A stretch of DNA of 64,000 nt, taken from positions 111,619,001 to 111,683,000 of the forward strand of contig CM032233.1 in assembly GCA_019009955.1 (NCBI GenBank). The letters are read 5' to 3'. Under the pieces are notes generated by a model. That model had not been told where the DNA came from. It searched no databases and was given only the letters and a program-made list of their open reading frames with translations. Of this stretch, positions 45,843 to 57,613 are shown piece after piece. This DNA is from Riptortus pedestris. Its lineage: Eukaryota; Arthropoda; Insecta; Hemiptera; Alydidae. The position numbers were made by a program, and so were the translations under genes. Each line of letters opens with the position of its first letter. The stretch's first letter is position 1.

Positions 45843-46578
45843 TAAAAAGTTCGTCACGCAGGGGCTGCGTAAACTAAGCAGATTTCCCACGTGAAGTTTT
45901 ACAATAGAGAAATCTGCCTAATGACAACTGTAGTAGTAAGAAACCTCTAAACCTAAAACATTATTTAGGGCGTAATAACCCAGTAGTTTCTAGCCCCAAA
46001 AAACAGTTAACCTAAACTCTAAACCTATTCACGAGGGACGAATAGTTACGAAAACGGCCACCAGAGGTCACGGCGGAAAGTGCGAACATAGCCACTACTG
46101 CCGAGCACATGCAGAATACAAATGCAAATATCTCAGTTAATACTCAAGATAGAGAAATGTATAGAACAATATTTATAGTAAATTTAATTTGCAATAAGAT
46201 TGATTCTGTAATATTTTTCGATCCGACGTATAGTAACGAAGATATTTCGAATTTTCGAAAATCCTCCCCTCTAAACCCCCCCCCCTCCCACTGGTCCGAT
46301 TTCAGCCGTTAACGAACTTGATCTTTCTTTTTACATAAAACGACTAAATATCGAGTTTGGTAACGATCAAACGAAAATTGCGACCGCTACAGCGGTAACA
46401 GACAAATATATAGATAGATAGATAGATAGATATATATAGATATATATATACAGTTTTGAACGGACCTCATTTTCGTCATCTCCTGGGTAGGATCGATGGA
46501 CATTTGAAGAAAAATTTCGAAAATTCCGTCATGAGTACAACCTCAATAGCTGATTTCCCTTAAGGGAAATCTGCTAAA
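45843..46578 (-). mobile_element. Family H copy, complete
   Basis: 3' end AAAAAGTTCGTCACGCAGGG, a variable module with GC-rich sequence (46020-46105), body, a GATA/TA core (46408-46450), and 5' palindrome and end at 46578. Confidence 0.85.
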
Positions 46579-47085
46579 AGGGTCTTGAAAAAAATATTTG
46601 ATAATTAAGCTAAGAATAATATGATTCGTGATACAACAGCTTATTGGTTAATATGACATGAGACGGAGCAAGGGTTTTTCTGAATGCTGAAAACTATTAT
46701 AAAATTATCTTGGTTATTCATCATATAGAAAGTAAGTAAATATCAACATTTACAGGTAATTGCATTTTCAGCAAGATTGATTCTATGCAATCTTTCGATC
46801 CGACTCATAACCACGGAGATGCTTCGCATTTTCAAAATTCTCCCACCTCTACCCCCCTCCCCTCACTTATCCGATTTCAGCCTTAATCTTATCCGATTTC
46901 AACTTAATCTTTCGTTGTACATAACGATTATATATCTAGTTTGCTAACGATGAAACAAAAATTGCGACCACTGCAGCGGCGACAGATAAGTATGCATATG
47001 TGGTATGTATATACCTCATTTTCGTCCTCTTTTAGCTGGGACCGATAGACATTTCGTGCTTAAGGGAAATCTGCTTAAAACCTCT
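46579..47085 (-). repeat. Family H copy, older and diverged
   Basis: It follows the previous 5' end directly. Body matches throughout (GATTGATTCTATGCAATCTTTCG, CTTATCCGATTTCAGCC) and it ends CTTAAGGGAAATCTGCTTAAAA. Confidence 0.6.
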
Positions 47086-47304
47086 AAATATTTCGTGTTT
47101 GAATTCAAGAGTAAGGTCCTTATGATACTGTGAATTTAGTAGGGATTTAAGCGGTGAGGGATAGGCAATGTTCTTTGGCAGTGTCAGAGACCCTGGGCAG
47201 GTTATAAAAAGCACTAGTCTAGTTTAGCTGGTTGAAATCTTCCTACTATCCACTCCCCCGCCATCGTCTAATTTTAACTTCTCTCTTCTTCAGATTTTTT
47301 TTTA

Positions 47305-47960
47305 AACTAGATTTCCCTTAAGGAACACCAGCTATTGAGGATGAACTCATGAAAAGATTTTTTTTACTTCCAAAATGTCCTTCAAAAAATTAAATGAGGG
47401 TCATTCATATATATTAGCTGATTTCCCTTAAGGCAAATCAGGTATTGAGGTTGTGCTCAGGATGCCATTTTCGAAACTTTTCTTCAAATGGTCACCGATC
47501 CTACCTAGGAGAGGACAAAACAAAAAATTAGATCCGTTCAAAATTATATATATGTGTGTGTGCTTAAATAGTGCTGTAGCGGTCACAATTTTTGTCTGGC
47601 CGTTACTAAATGCAATATTTAAACGTTTTATGTAAAAATGGAGATCGCGTTTGTTAACTGCTGAAATCGGACAGGAGGGAGGGGAGCTTCGAAAATTCGG
47701 AATATCTCCATTATTATGCGTCGGATCGAAAAATTGTATAGAATCAATCGTATTGCAAATGTAATGTTCTTTACATGTTGTTACGTACATTTTTTCTCTA
47801 TCTTTATTATTAACCGAGATATTTGCATTTTTTAGGTCTTCTGTAAACCTCCACTCCTACTCATGTCAAATTAACAATCAGCTGTTATATTATGAAGCAC
47901 TTTATTTGAAGCATAAATACCAAATATTGTATGACTTTTTGTAGTTTCCGTTTATCAAGA
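47305..47960 (+). mobile_element. Family H, partial 5' end plus a second copy in tandem
   Basis: A degraded 5' segment at 47305-47413 is followed by a second 5' palindrome (AGCTGATTTCCCTTAAGGC, 47417 on), 5' segment, short TA/TG core and body to about 47830, then a variable segment to about 47960. No 3' hairpin was found. Confidence 0.65.
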
Positions 47961-48760
47961 AGTTATGCTTTTTATTAATATCAATTATCTATCTGTTTGA
48001 ATTAATTAATAATTCGTAATAATAGTAAGTCTTAAGCAATAGTATGATGGTTTATAATTCCACTAAAATCTACCGACCATTGCCCAAGGCTAATTATTAT
48101 TATTTTAATATTTCTCAGTTCAAAGTTTTGTTTTAATAAGTGCAATTGCCTTTACAGCGTTTTTGACTCATTCGAATGTGGTTTTGTTACATATTTTAAA
48201 TGTTTATTGTTATTTGTAGCATTTTTATAGTTTAGTAGTGAGTAATTGTTAAGGTATTCTTTGATTTGACTTTGATAAATTCGATGGCCGTGGTAAATAT
48301 TTTACGTCTAATCGTTTTTCTTCCTTAATCTTTCTGACAATGTGCCAGTGGGTAGAGTTTACGTAGTGTGATGCTATGGAATCTTTCTTATACAAAGAAG
48401 GCAAGTATTATCTTGATGCTCCTTTGGTAATATTCTCAATAAGTTTTTTTCGTAATGTACAATACGCGCTATAAACCATGAAAAGTGTACTAACATAAAA
48501 ATGTGGTGTATACCAACGTTTGTGATTTAGTTATTGAGATCGTAATCATGGCGTGATTTTTTTTAATTGTCACTTTACTGTCAGTATTTATGATTATTTC
48601 TGACATGTGTGTATAAATAAGTTGAATATGTTCGGAAGTCTTTGAAACTGCTATAGTATCTACTTGTTTATTTGCGCACGATGCTTGAAGTTAATATTTA
48701 AATAGGTTTGTGAGCAAGAGACCAAACATTCCGAACACATTTTTCAAGGAAGCTAAAGCA
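47961..48760. other. Stretch without recognised genes
   Basis: AT-rich. A scrap GAGATCGTAATCATGGCGTG (48536) resembles the family H 5' segment. No genes. Confidence 0.4.
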
Positions 48761-49178
48761 GTTCTGGACAAAAGCCCTCTCCCATAGTCACATACTCAGA
48801 TCACAGACGCTCACCCTCAGACTGAACCGACATTAGTATAGTAATACAATGGAGTCTTACGTCCCACACTGACATACGGAACACCTCTTTAGATTTCTTC
48901 TTCCGTCTACTCTTCAGCAGCTTCATCAGTTTCAAAGCGCTATTCTGAAAACAATAACATATCATACATCCTTGAGACACACTAAAGCACCAGAACTACA
49001 CCAACTTCTCAGCATACCGACAATCGCCTCTTTCAGCAGACGACGCTACGAAAAATTCTACAACGGACTACAAAGCACCTACAGCCTACTGTTCGACGAC
49101 TTCCCACGACTGGTACGGCCAGAACGAAGGCAAAGGCCAAGAAACCTCACAAGACTGGTGGACTTACTGGAACAATAG
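48761..49178 (+). pseudogene. Non-LTR retrotransposon ORF2 C-terminal relic
   Basis: It contains RPTLTYGTPL, then LQQLHQFQSAILKTITYHTS and LHQLLSIPTIASFSRRRYEK, matching the region after the reverse transcriptase ('LRP.LTY..P.W', 'LQ..QN..L..I......R', 'L..IPTI......') of Jockey-like elements. The final frame is open from 48972 to a stop at 49176-49178. Frameshifts separate the first part. The GC content is higher than the surroundings, as expected for an inserted coding element. Confidence 0.7.
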
Positions 49179-49695
49179 ACACACAATAGACGACACCCTA
49201 CACACAGCCTTCTAAAATACAACACTATACACTGACACATTAACAGTAACACACCAAATCTACTAAACCTTTCTCATATTAGCCGACTATCTTTCGGTTC
49301 ACCCTAGCTATCAGTATCGAATGTGACCCTGCGCAGATTATCTTCAGAACGTCTCCTCAAACAACCAGCACCTGGATTCCTCTCTACAAAACCGCCTTAA
49401 AATGATAAAAATAAAATTACAGAAAAAGACAACCTTATACAATCTCACACCACAACCCTGGAAGTATGTGTATATGCATGTGAACATGAGGTACTGTTTT
49501 TATTATGCATGCTTGCACATTTCTCTCTAGTTCGCACGCCCTTCTTCTACGCATGATTTTTCTTTTGGTCTTTCTTCTTTAGTCAGGTGTAAGGGGGAAA
49601 AACGGAGGAAATGTTCATAATACTTTTTAATATGTTTAAAAGCAGGAGCTATTATAGCCATCAAACTTTTCAGAAGCCCGACTAAATCTCATTTA
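49179..49695. other. Probable 3' tail of the preceding element, then unassigned
   Basis: CA-rich sequence without Asn/Lys-coding bias continues to about 49450. The rest is unassigned. No genes. Confidence 0.35.
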
Positions 49696-49696
49696 G

Positions 49697-49795
49697 CAGA
49701 TTTCTTTTATAGGAAATCGGCTATTGAGATTGTATGCTATTGTATGACGCAATTTTCAAAATTGTCCTCCAATGTCCATCGATACCACCCAGAAG

Positions 49796-49852
<57 letters not shown>

Positions 49853-50220
49853 TAAGTAACAATAAATATCATGTTGTAGGTGGGATGAAAGAATTGGCTA
49901 CGCTTCCACTATAACAATTTATTAAAACAGCGCTTTCGATGCAGTGCATCATCGTGGACTGTCCAGCTCCAAGAGCCGAAAGGTCAACATCCAAGACCTT
50001 CGGACACTGACGATGATGCACAGCATCGAAAGCGCTCGGCCTTTCGCCTTAGGAAGGGGATTTCGAAAATACAAATTATTTCTGTTAAGGTACGACGGAT
50101 CGAAAAAGTGTATAGAGACAATCTTATTGGAAATGTAATGCTCTATAAATCTTGGTACGTATGTTTTTACAGTATCTTGACTATTAACCGAGATATTCAA
50201 AGTTTTTAGCATTCAGCCTT
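49697..50220 (+). mobile_element. Family H copy interrupted by a Penelope-type fragment
   Basis: 5' end TTTAGCAGATTTC, 5' segment, (TA)n core 49799-49849. A foreign fragment (49851-50045) follows, then the body resumes at GGAAGGGGATTTCGAAAATA and continues to ATTAACCGAGATATTCAAAG. The insertion again sits at the (TA)n core. Confidence 0.7.
49851..50045. mobile_element. Penelope-type terminal fragment with hammerhead-like core
   Basis: The left part, read as complement, gives ATCGAAAGCGCTGTTTTAAT, AATTGTTATAGTGGAAGCG and so on, the style of Penelope-like element ends. Two inverted copies of one motif are present: 49931-49956 (complement) and 50007-50034. The + strand copy contains CTGACGA, then a GATGC-ACA-GCATC hairpin, then GAAA, which equals the conserved hammerhead ribozyme core CUGANGA / helix II / GAAA. 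In the inverted copy CTGACGA is changed to CCACGA. Helices I and III and the cleavage site cannot be confirmed. Confidence 0.6.
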
Positions 50221-50424
50221 CAGTAAACCAGAATAGAAAATATTTGGTGACTTTATGTAAACACTACAATAACAGAAGACATTTTACAATTAAAGAATAT
50301 AGCTAGAGTTTCTCCAGGAGTTATCTGCCTGTGTCTTACACTATTCTCAGTGGTGATCAGGGGATATTATGATTGAGGACCTTTAGCCCCCGCACTTCCT
50401 CAGTGTCAGCCTATCTTTTTCCCA

Positions 50425-50800
50425 CCTCTTCTAAGATAGAACACTGACATTGCTTCATCATGACCCAATCGCCAGTCTACGTTTCTCAAGAGCACAGGTG
50501 AATCCATTAATTCGGGGTACTTATCGCCCTCCGAATGAGCTATTGTTCCACGATGCCAAAAATCTCTATATAGCTCTCCGCTATCATACAGCTCCTCAAT
50601 AAAATTGTTTGTTTGATGAACGTTTTTTGAGTTGTTCCTTTAAATCCCTCCGTTTTAAAACGGATACTTCATGTCTGGCATGGAAGCAACAAGCTACGTC
50701 AACTTTTCTTTCTTCATCTGCTACCACGCTATTACTCCTTTCAGGCATATATACAATAACTAGGTCAGGCAAATTGGCATTATCAGATGCTAAGTGTCAT
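50425..50800 (-). pseudogene. Unidentified protein-coding relic
   Basis: On the minus strand one frame gives DNANLPDLVIVYMPERSNSV and ERKVDVACCFHARHEVSVLK (about 50795-50608). After a one-base shift, FIEELYDSGELYRDFWHRGT, then AHSEGDKYPELMDSPVLLRN and VDWRLGHDEAMSVFYLRRGG follow (about 50605-50425). The residue composition is clearly protein-like across both. I do not recognise the family. It may be an unfamiliar transposon or a host gene pseudogene. No splice sites were obvious at either end. Confidence 0.5.
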
Positions 50801-51159
50801 TAGTGTACAGGTGGAATGCAAAACTGTAGTACCACCAACAACACTACAAACTCCTGATGATAAAATATATGTATATTCAAAGTATACTTGACGATTATAA
50901 AGTAGTAAGTTATTGCGGTAGAAACCATTTGTTGCTTGGGCTTGTTTGTTTAGGATTGCTGAAGATGATAAGGAGGTGGCTTAGACAGTAATTTTTCCAC
51001 AAGAAATTCATCAGAAGATTATTGAAAATTACATTCCCCTGAGCTAAAACGGGGGATGTGTCCTTGATTGATTTGAGATTTAATACAAGGAGACTTACAT
51101 TCGGGAATGAGGTTTTGCAACTTATAAAATAAATTATATCAGTACTATTTATAATAATA

Positions 51160-51245
51160 GTCTCGACAAACCACAGGTGTATGCTGACGACGTAGTAATT
51201 ACTATCAAAATTAGCACTGGTTGATGCTGAGGCAGACATTATGTG
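51160..51245 (+). pseudogene. Possible reverse transcriptase YADD-box scrap
   Basis: The frame ..LDKPQVYADDVVITIKIS contains a YADD box followed by a hydrophobic strand, as in non-LTR reverse transcriptases. Stops follow at once. No other motif supports it nearby. Confidence 0.3.
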
Positions 51246-52547
51246 CTACTGCCAGGTGTACTTGATGAAAAACTAAATTTATGGGAGCCATCTGGCTATG
51301 AGGAAAAATAAGGCACAAGGAAGGGAGACCTCTTTGATCAATTTATCATTGATTTATATATATATAATATAAACATAAATATTTAAAAGGGGGGGTATAA
51401 AAAGGACTAGAAGTTTTAACGCACATATTAAGGGAGAATTATTTCAGGAATGAGTCGCTTTTATGCACCACGGAACGTTCTTTAAAACAGTACTTAATAT
51501 ATAAAAATTTCCTCAGGGAAATCCAACCTAGTATAACGCCGTGTGAACCGAGAATAGAGCTCATGGAATGATTTTGGAAGATTATAGAATATAACATATG
51601 AAGACTCTAAAGCAAAGCTTCTTATATATTATGGAATCCACTGGAGTAATAGTTCTATAATAGAATAACACTTTGGATTATATACAATAAAATGTAAAAA
51701 TTTTGACAGTCTTATATTTCATCTTCCTCCGAGCAGTGTATTTGAGGTTCGAAGACGTTTCTTCAGTGACACCTCATCTCCCAAAAAATGTTTCTTAACT
51801 AATACCCCAAGGGAATATTGGAAGAAAAGCCGGAATAATGGATTTGAATGGAGAATCTTTAGTCATCTCTATTACTAAAAAGAATTGACTGCAGTGTTGG
51901 CGGTTCAAGTGAAAAAGTGTACTCTGCATAAAAACAAGTTGTTACACCTGTGCCTTCATGCAATGGTGGGTTACTAGCAAAAGAAAAATATCCGTAATTT
52001 GAGAAGCCAGATTGGAAAACGTGAGGATAGTTTAAGATGTTGGTCCGAGGCTTTGGCAGTTCAAAGAGAATTAAGTATTTTTACTTATTTTAGTACTTGA
52101 ATTCATTTTAAAATACATATTATAGTGTATTTTTGTATAAAAATACATTTTAGAATTAATGAATATTCTTAAGTATCGACGGGAAAACATTGCCCGATAG
52201 TTTTCACTACAGTTTGTAAATAAATCAAAATATATTCACCTACACTCATATTCAAAACGTTCCCCACAAATATGTGATTGTCATTGCACTCATTACTATC
52301 AATGCAATACCATTTATTTAACTGAAATACGTTTTGAACATGAATTTAAGCCTTTAAATATTTTTAATTACTTGGTACTACAGTCCGGTAGGAACTGACT
52401 CTCAGCCAAAATATTTAGTACGGTCTATATCATTGCATTCTGCGACTGGGGTACACTCTTAAGACCATCCATCATTAAGGCTCTGTCAGTTCATGGACAA
52501 CCAGACGGGCTGGCTACATTCTCGTGGCCCACCACAGCAGGCTAACA
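51246..52547. other. Stretch without recognised genes
   Basis: AT-rich, with no recognised coding, RNA gene or family H sequence. Confidence 0.4.
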
Positions 52548-52675
52548 TTTTAGCAGATTTTCCTTAGAGGAAATCAGCTATTGAGGTTGTACTCATGACG
52601 CGATTTTCGAAACATTTCCTCAAACGTTCATTGATCCTGCCTAGAAGATAACGAAAATGAGGTCCGTTCAAAAAA

Positions 52676-52715
<40 letters not shown>

Positions 52716-53254
52716 TTAAAGCTCTAGCGGTCACAATTTTTGTTTGATCGTTACCAAACTGGATATTTAATAATTTTATGTAAACATAAAGGTCCAATTC
52801 GTTAATGGCTGAAATCGGACCAGTGGGAGGGGGAGGGGTTTAGATGGGGGAATTTCGGAAATTTGAAATATCTTCGTTACTATAAGTCGGATCGAAACGT
52901 TGTACATAACCAACCTTATAGAAAATTGTTTTTTAATTTATTTGGTTTGTGCCCCACATCGATGGTGATTGGCAAGATCTCCGTTTAGGGGGTAGTTAGA
53001 ATCATATATTTATTCCTTCATATACACCTTGGTTGTACTTTATTTATATATTATGGAAAATATTTGTCATTTTCGTCATCTCCAAGGTAGGATCGATGGA
53101 CATTTGAAAAAAAAATTGAATAGGGCGTCATGAGTACGACCTCAATAACTTTAAGGGAATCTGCTAAAATGTGTTGCGCTGATATCACAAGTGTGTTAAA
53201 CTAGCACCTGGGAAATCTGCTTAGTTTACACAGCCCCTGCGTGACCGACTTTTT
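52548..53254. mobile_element. Family H composite: 5' half, inverted 5' end, then 3' end
   Basis: 52548-52930 is a + copy from the 5' palindrome through an A-run, (TA)n core and body. 53065-53175 is a 5' segment in minus orientation ending AATCTGCTAAAA. After about 30 bp, 53206-53254 is a + 3' hairpin end. The middle (52930-53060) is unassigned. Confidence 0.7.
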
Positions 53255-53467
53255 ACTACTCACTTGACCGAGTACCACAAATAAGAATGCAGCTATATAT
53301 TTCTATGATTAGTAATTTGTAGCATATATGTCTATCTCATTATTTATGAATTCTGACATGATTCCACGTGACTAAATGTGGACGTTTTAGAAATTTAAAT
53401 GTTAAAATGGATGGGGTACAGCGTAGATTATAAAGAATTATTGTTCACTTGATCCTTTACTTTGCAC

Positions 53468-53593
53468 TTTTAGCAAATTTCACTTAAGGGAAATCAGCTA
53501 TTGAGGTTGTACTCATGACGGAATTTTCGAAATTTTTCTTCAAATGTCCATCGATCCTACCTAGTAGATGACGAAAATGAGGTCTGTTCAAAA

Positions 53594-53671
<78 letters not shown>

Positions 53672-54110
53672 CTGTTACCGCTCAAGCGGTCGCAATTTTT
53701 GTTTGATCGTTACCAAACTCGATATTTAGTCGTTTTATGTAAAAAGAAAGATCAAGTTCGTTAATGGCTGAAATCGGACCAGTGGGAGGGAGAGTTTAGA
53801 GGGGAGGATTTTCTAAAATTCGAAATATTTCCGTTCCTATACGTCGGATCGAAAAATTGTATAGAATCAATCTTATTGCAAATTAAATTTACTATAAATA
53901 TTGTTATATACATTTATTCTCTATCTTGAATATTAACCGAGATATTTGCATTTTTATTAAATTTGGGCCAATAAAGGACGACTGAGCTTCCCGCCAAAAG
54001 CTAGTTCGGCCCTTTGCCGTAACTGTTCGGCTCTCATGAAATTTCTCTATTGTAAAACTTCACGGGGGAAATCTGCTTAGTTTACGCAGCCTTTGCGTGA
54101 CGGACTTTTT
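53468..54110 (+). mobile_element. Family H copy, complete
   Basis: 5' end TTTTAGCAAATTTCAC, 5' segment, (TA)36 core (53597-53667), full body, a GC-rich variable module (53965-54040), inverted GGGAAATCTGCTTAG, hairpin with one change (ACGCAG/TTGCGT) and GACGGACTTTTT. Confidence 0.88.
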
Positions 54111-54408
54111 GTAAACAGTTCAACCCACCTCACATATACTTCACTACTGTGAGAAGACAGAAATATTTACAATCACTTTCCACAGTAGTCAGTGATGTAC
54201 GTAAAATTGAAGAGATATTTAGTAGCGATAGCCTCGATAAACTACACAAGATTTACTGCTTCATCACGTCAGCATGCAATACTCCGGAATCTATAAGTGC
54301 TGGTGGACCACACTCCAGTTAAATGTTATATCAAGCTGGAAAAAGGTTTATAGAAAGCTTTAAGTTATCTTTTATGTACTATATTTTACTATTTACACTA
54401 TATTGCTT

Positions 54409-54530
54409 TTTTAGCAGATTTCCCTTAGGGGAAATCAGCTATTGAGGTCGTACTCATGACGCGATTTTCGAAAATGTTCTTTAAATGTCCATCGATCCTA
54501 CCCAGGAGATGACGAAAATGAGGTCCGTTC

Positions 54531-54591
<61 letters not shown>

Positions 54592-55009
54592 ATGTGTCTA
54601 TTGATCGTTACCAAATTCGATATTTAGTCGTTTTATGCAAAAAGACAGATCAAGTTCGTTAATGGCTGAAATCGGACCAGTGGGAGAGGGGGTTTAGAGG
54701 GGGGATTTTCGCAAATTCAAAATATCTCCGTTACCATACGTCGGACCAAAATATTGTATAGAATCAATCTTATTGTAAATTAAATTTACTGTAAATATTG
54801 TTCTATACATTTATTCTCTATCTTGAAGAATAACCGAGATATATGCATTTTTATTAAACTTTGGTCCGGTAACGGAAGACTGAGTTTCCCGCCAAAAGCT
54901 AGTTCGGCCCTTTGCCGTAACTCTTCCGCTCTCATATGGAGATTTCAATATTCTATAACTTCACGTGGGAAATTTGCTTAGTTTACGCAGCCCCTGCGTG
55001 ACGGCCTTT
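54409..55009 (+). mobile_element. Family H copy, complete
   Basis: 5' end TTTTTTAGCAGATTTCCC, 5' segment, (TA)n core 54536-54582, body, the same kind of GC-rich module as the previous copy (GTTTCCCGCCAAAAGCTAG), and 3' hairpin with GACGGCCTTTA. Only 300 bp separate the two copies, which are in the same orientation. Confidence 0.88.
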
Positions 55010-55600
55010 ATTTTGTTTTTCTTTATTGTCATATTATTGTTGAACTCAAGAACTTGGATTTAATTATTTATTTGAAAAGACAGAATTGTTATTTGTTTAT
55101 TTAATTTGTAGAAGATGTAAATCTTTAACAAGTAAATATATATTCTATTCTATTCCTTCACTTGAACACGTTTTACAAATAACTATGTTGACTAAGGTAC
55201 CAAAGTATTATGAACCAAAGTATTATGAAACAGTACAATTACTCGTATTTGTATAAGTCGGTTTTTTTGGGGTCTCCGACTGAATAACCTTAAATATGTC
55301 AGGCTATGGGAGTGTGAAAAGATGCCAAGAAAGTGTAAGTGATGTTAGAGTCAGAGAGCGGAGAAGGGATAGAGGGAAGTCGTTGAGTACAGCTGTGGCT
55401 TTATATAGCCTGTCTCGCATCTCAAAAGGCACATCACAAATCCATTTTTTATCTCCTCTTTCTTCTTCAACAATAACGTTTTTATTTCTGGACTCTAATA
55501 ACCCTTTATTCTGCTATTTATGGTTTTTATTTAATATGTTTGTGAATTATTTTGTAAGCAAATCGATTTTAGCTCAACGTGGCCCGCCATCCCCTTATGA
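55010..55600. other. Stretch without recognised genes
   Basis: An open frame at 55296-55652 (GYGSVKRCQESVSDVRVRER) partly overlaps the hAT end and has no recognisable family. I see no support for a gene. Confidence 0.35.
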
Positions 55601-55601
55601 T

Positions 55602-56182
55602 GGTCTAGAGCAGGTATGGGTAACCTTTGGCATGTTGTCGGCCAAACTTTAGTGTGCAAATATGTTCGCGGGCTGCGTTTAAAGGTAGTGTATTTTAAAG
55701 TAGTGTTCATAGTTTTTAACAATAGATATCAGACATGAAATTATTCGACAATGTAATTATAATACAATTTATTAAAATTACAAAATGAAATGAAAAAAAA
55801 ATAGGTACAACATTATAATTAAAAATTTGGAATTATTACAAACAAAGAAAGTTAAATAGCCACACCTAAATCAATGAGACACTTGAGCTTGAATTTGGGA
55901 AACTAATCCATCGATGTTTGGATTAATTCCACTGATACAAAGACGTAAAGAATTTTTTAAATTATCGTCAGTCAGCCTTGTACGATGTTTTGATTTATTA
56001 ACTTTCATCATTGAAAAGAACTATTCGCATTTATAAGTACTGCCAAACGCACAAATCTCTCCTCATCTTCCTCATTTGGAGTAAGTAGTGTAATATTTTT
56101 GTTTAATTGGGTTTTTCAAAATGTCTCGCGGGCCAGATTAAATCTTACAGCGGGCCGGTTGTTGCCCACATATGGTCTAGAA
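55602..56182 (-). mobile_element. hAT element with ~8-bp target duplication
   Basis: The left end CAGGTATGGGTAACC (from 55611) and the right end (complement CATATGTGGGCAACAACC, ending about 56174) are imperfect hAT-type inverted ends. GTCTAGAG / GTCTAGAA flank them (7 of 8 identical; the shared core is GGTCTAGA). GC-rich 'GCGGGC' subterminal pieces on both sides (GTTCGCGGGCTGCG, CTCGCGGGCC) are also typical. Inside is the last part of a transposase in minus orientation. About 560 bp, internally deleted. Confidence 0.8.
55871..56040 (-). pseudogene. hAT transposase C-terminal (dimerisation) remnant
   Basis: The minus strand reads TYKCE, a stop, then FFSMMKVNKSKHRTRLTDDN, then LKNSLRLCISGINPNIDGLV and a stop after QVSH. 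Relatives have 'CE..FS.M...KS..R..LTDE.L...LR......PDI..L', the C-terminal hATC-type dimerisation region. The TAG after KCE and absence of the rest show that it is dead. Confidence 0.75.
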
Positions 56183-56259
56183 CATCAGAAATCTGAAGAC
56201 TTCTTTCAAATCATAGCTAATCGTAATGAATGACTATCCGAGGACAAGATCCATTTAAA

Positions 56260-56303
<44 letters not shown>

Positions 56304-56880
56304 CGTGTAGTCTTATTGCTGTCTAGCGAAGCCAGGTTTTAAGATATAAAAACAGCCTAAAGACCTTATTAAGACCTTTAATTAAAAATTGATAATATAA
56401 AAGATAACACCAGTAACTATGATACCTGGAGACGAGGGGGGGGATAAGGAGAACAAATACGAATTATGTCTTTTACAATGTACGTCCTACTAGATGAATG
56501 TACTTAATCCTGGGCTGGGAGTCGCAATGACAATAACTTGATTCAATAAACTCCGGGTTTAAAGCAGTTGTGTTTGAGTTTCCAAATTTCCTCAAGGAAA
56601 TATATAGGTTAGGTCCCTTTCATGACAAAATAATTATATGAATCCTTGAAATGTTTAAATTTTAGTAAAGAAGTGTGTAAAATTAATATGCCGTCAAGAA
56701 TATTAATCATTTAAGAAACCGGTCTTCTGTAGCAAAGGGGTAATAACTTTATAAAAGTTAAGGTTTGAGTTAAATCGAAATTCTAGGAATTAATATTAAA
56801 AGTCATTAAATATCATGTTTACAGATAATTATATTTAATTATTAATTATTTGCATATTTATATTTGCTAATATATTAATA
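56183..56880. other. Stretch without recognised genes
   Basis: Contains (TA)n/(TG)n at 56265-56306 and AT-rich DNA. No genes. Confidence 0.4.
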
Positions 56881-56884
56881 TTCT

Positions 56885-57613
56885 TGACGGTACAAAAATC
56901 AGAGTATACAAATCATTATTAATGAATGTGAAAGGGAAGCTAGAATCAAGAAAGGTGTAAGGCAAGGATGCCTTCTGTCACCTTAGCTGTTCAATATGTT
57001 CATTGAAGACCCAATAATGAAAATGAAAGAAACAACCGAAGGCATACAGATTAACGGTAAATCCATTAATTGTATCAGATTTGGAGACGATATTGCACTG
57101 GTGGCAAAGTCAGAATTAGAGATGAATAAAATGCTGCAAGTCCTAAACGACGCTCTATATCAGTTTAAACTCTCATAAAACAAAAGTTTTGGTTGTAGGG
57201 AAGAAAGTAAGCCAAGGAAATATAAATATTAGAATTGGAAACATTGTGCTTGAAAAAGTGAAGGAGTTTTGCCACCTAGGGAGCATCATCTGAACACAAT
57301 GATAGTAGAGCTGAAGTCGATAGAAGAATAGCACTTGCTAAACAAGCCTTTCAAAATAAAAGAAGCATTTTAACCAATAAGCATTTAAGCATGGCTAACA
57401 AAAAAATGTTTGTTAAGTCTTTTGTATGGAGTGTATTGCTTTACAGGAGCTAAAGTTGGATTCTCCACAAAAGGGAATACAATAGGTTGGAAGCAATGGA
57501 AATGTGAATCTGGCGTAGAATCACTAGAACAAGTTGGACTCAAAAAACAAAAATAAAAATAAAAAACATTGGATATGAGGAAAGTGAGAACCAAAGTCTC
57601 ATCAAGGCAATGG
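56885..57613 (+). pseudogene. RTE-like non-LTR reverse transcriptase relic, left part
   Basis: It reads KKGVRQGCLLSP, stop, LFNMFIEDPIMKMKE, then INGKSINCIRFGDDIALVAK: the polymerase motifs with the catalytic box as FGDD where relatives have FADD or YADD. Further on, in changing frames, KVLVVGKKVSQGNINIRIGN, AEVDRRIALAKQAFQNKRSI and FVKSFVWSVLLYRS follow, the connection region of this abundant element type. Continuity into 58015 on (RRVKLLGHIIRHND) shows that the 400-bp family H copy interrupts it. Confidence 0.8.

Noticed and set aside
47428..47790. 120-codon minus-strand frame (MYVTTCKEHYICNTIDSIQF), and similar frames at 28448, 41857, 44508, 46109 and 57720
   Set aside because: All are translations of the conserved family H body, in different copies and with frame breaks at varying places; repeated noncoding sequence explains them.
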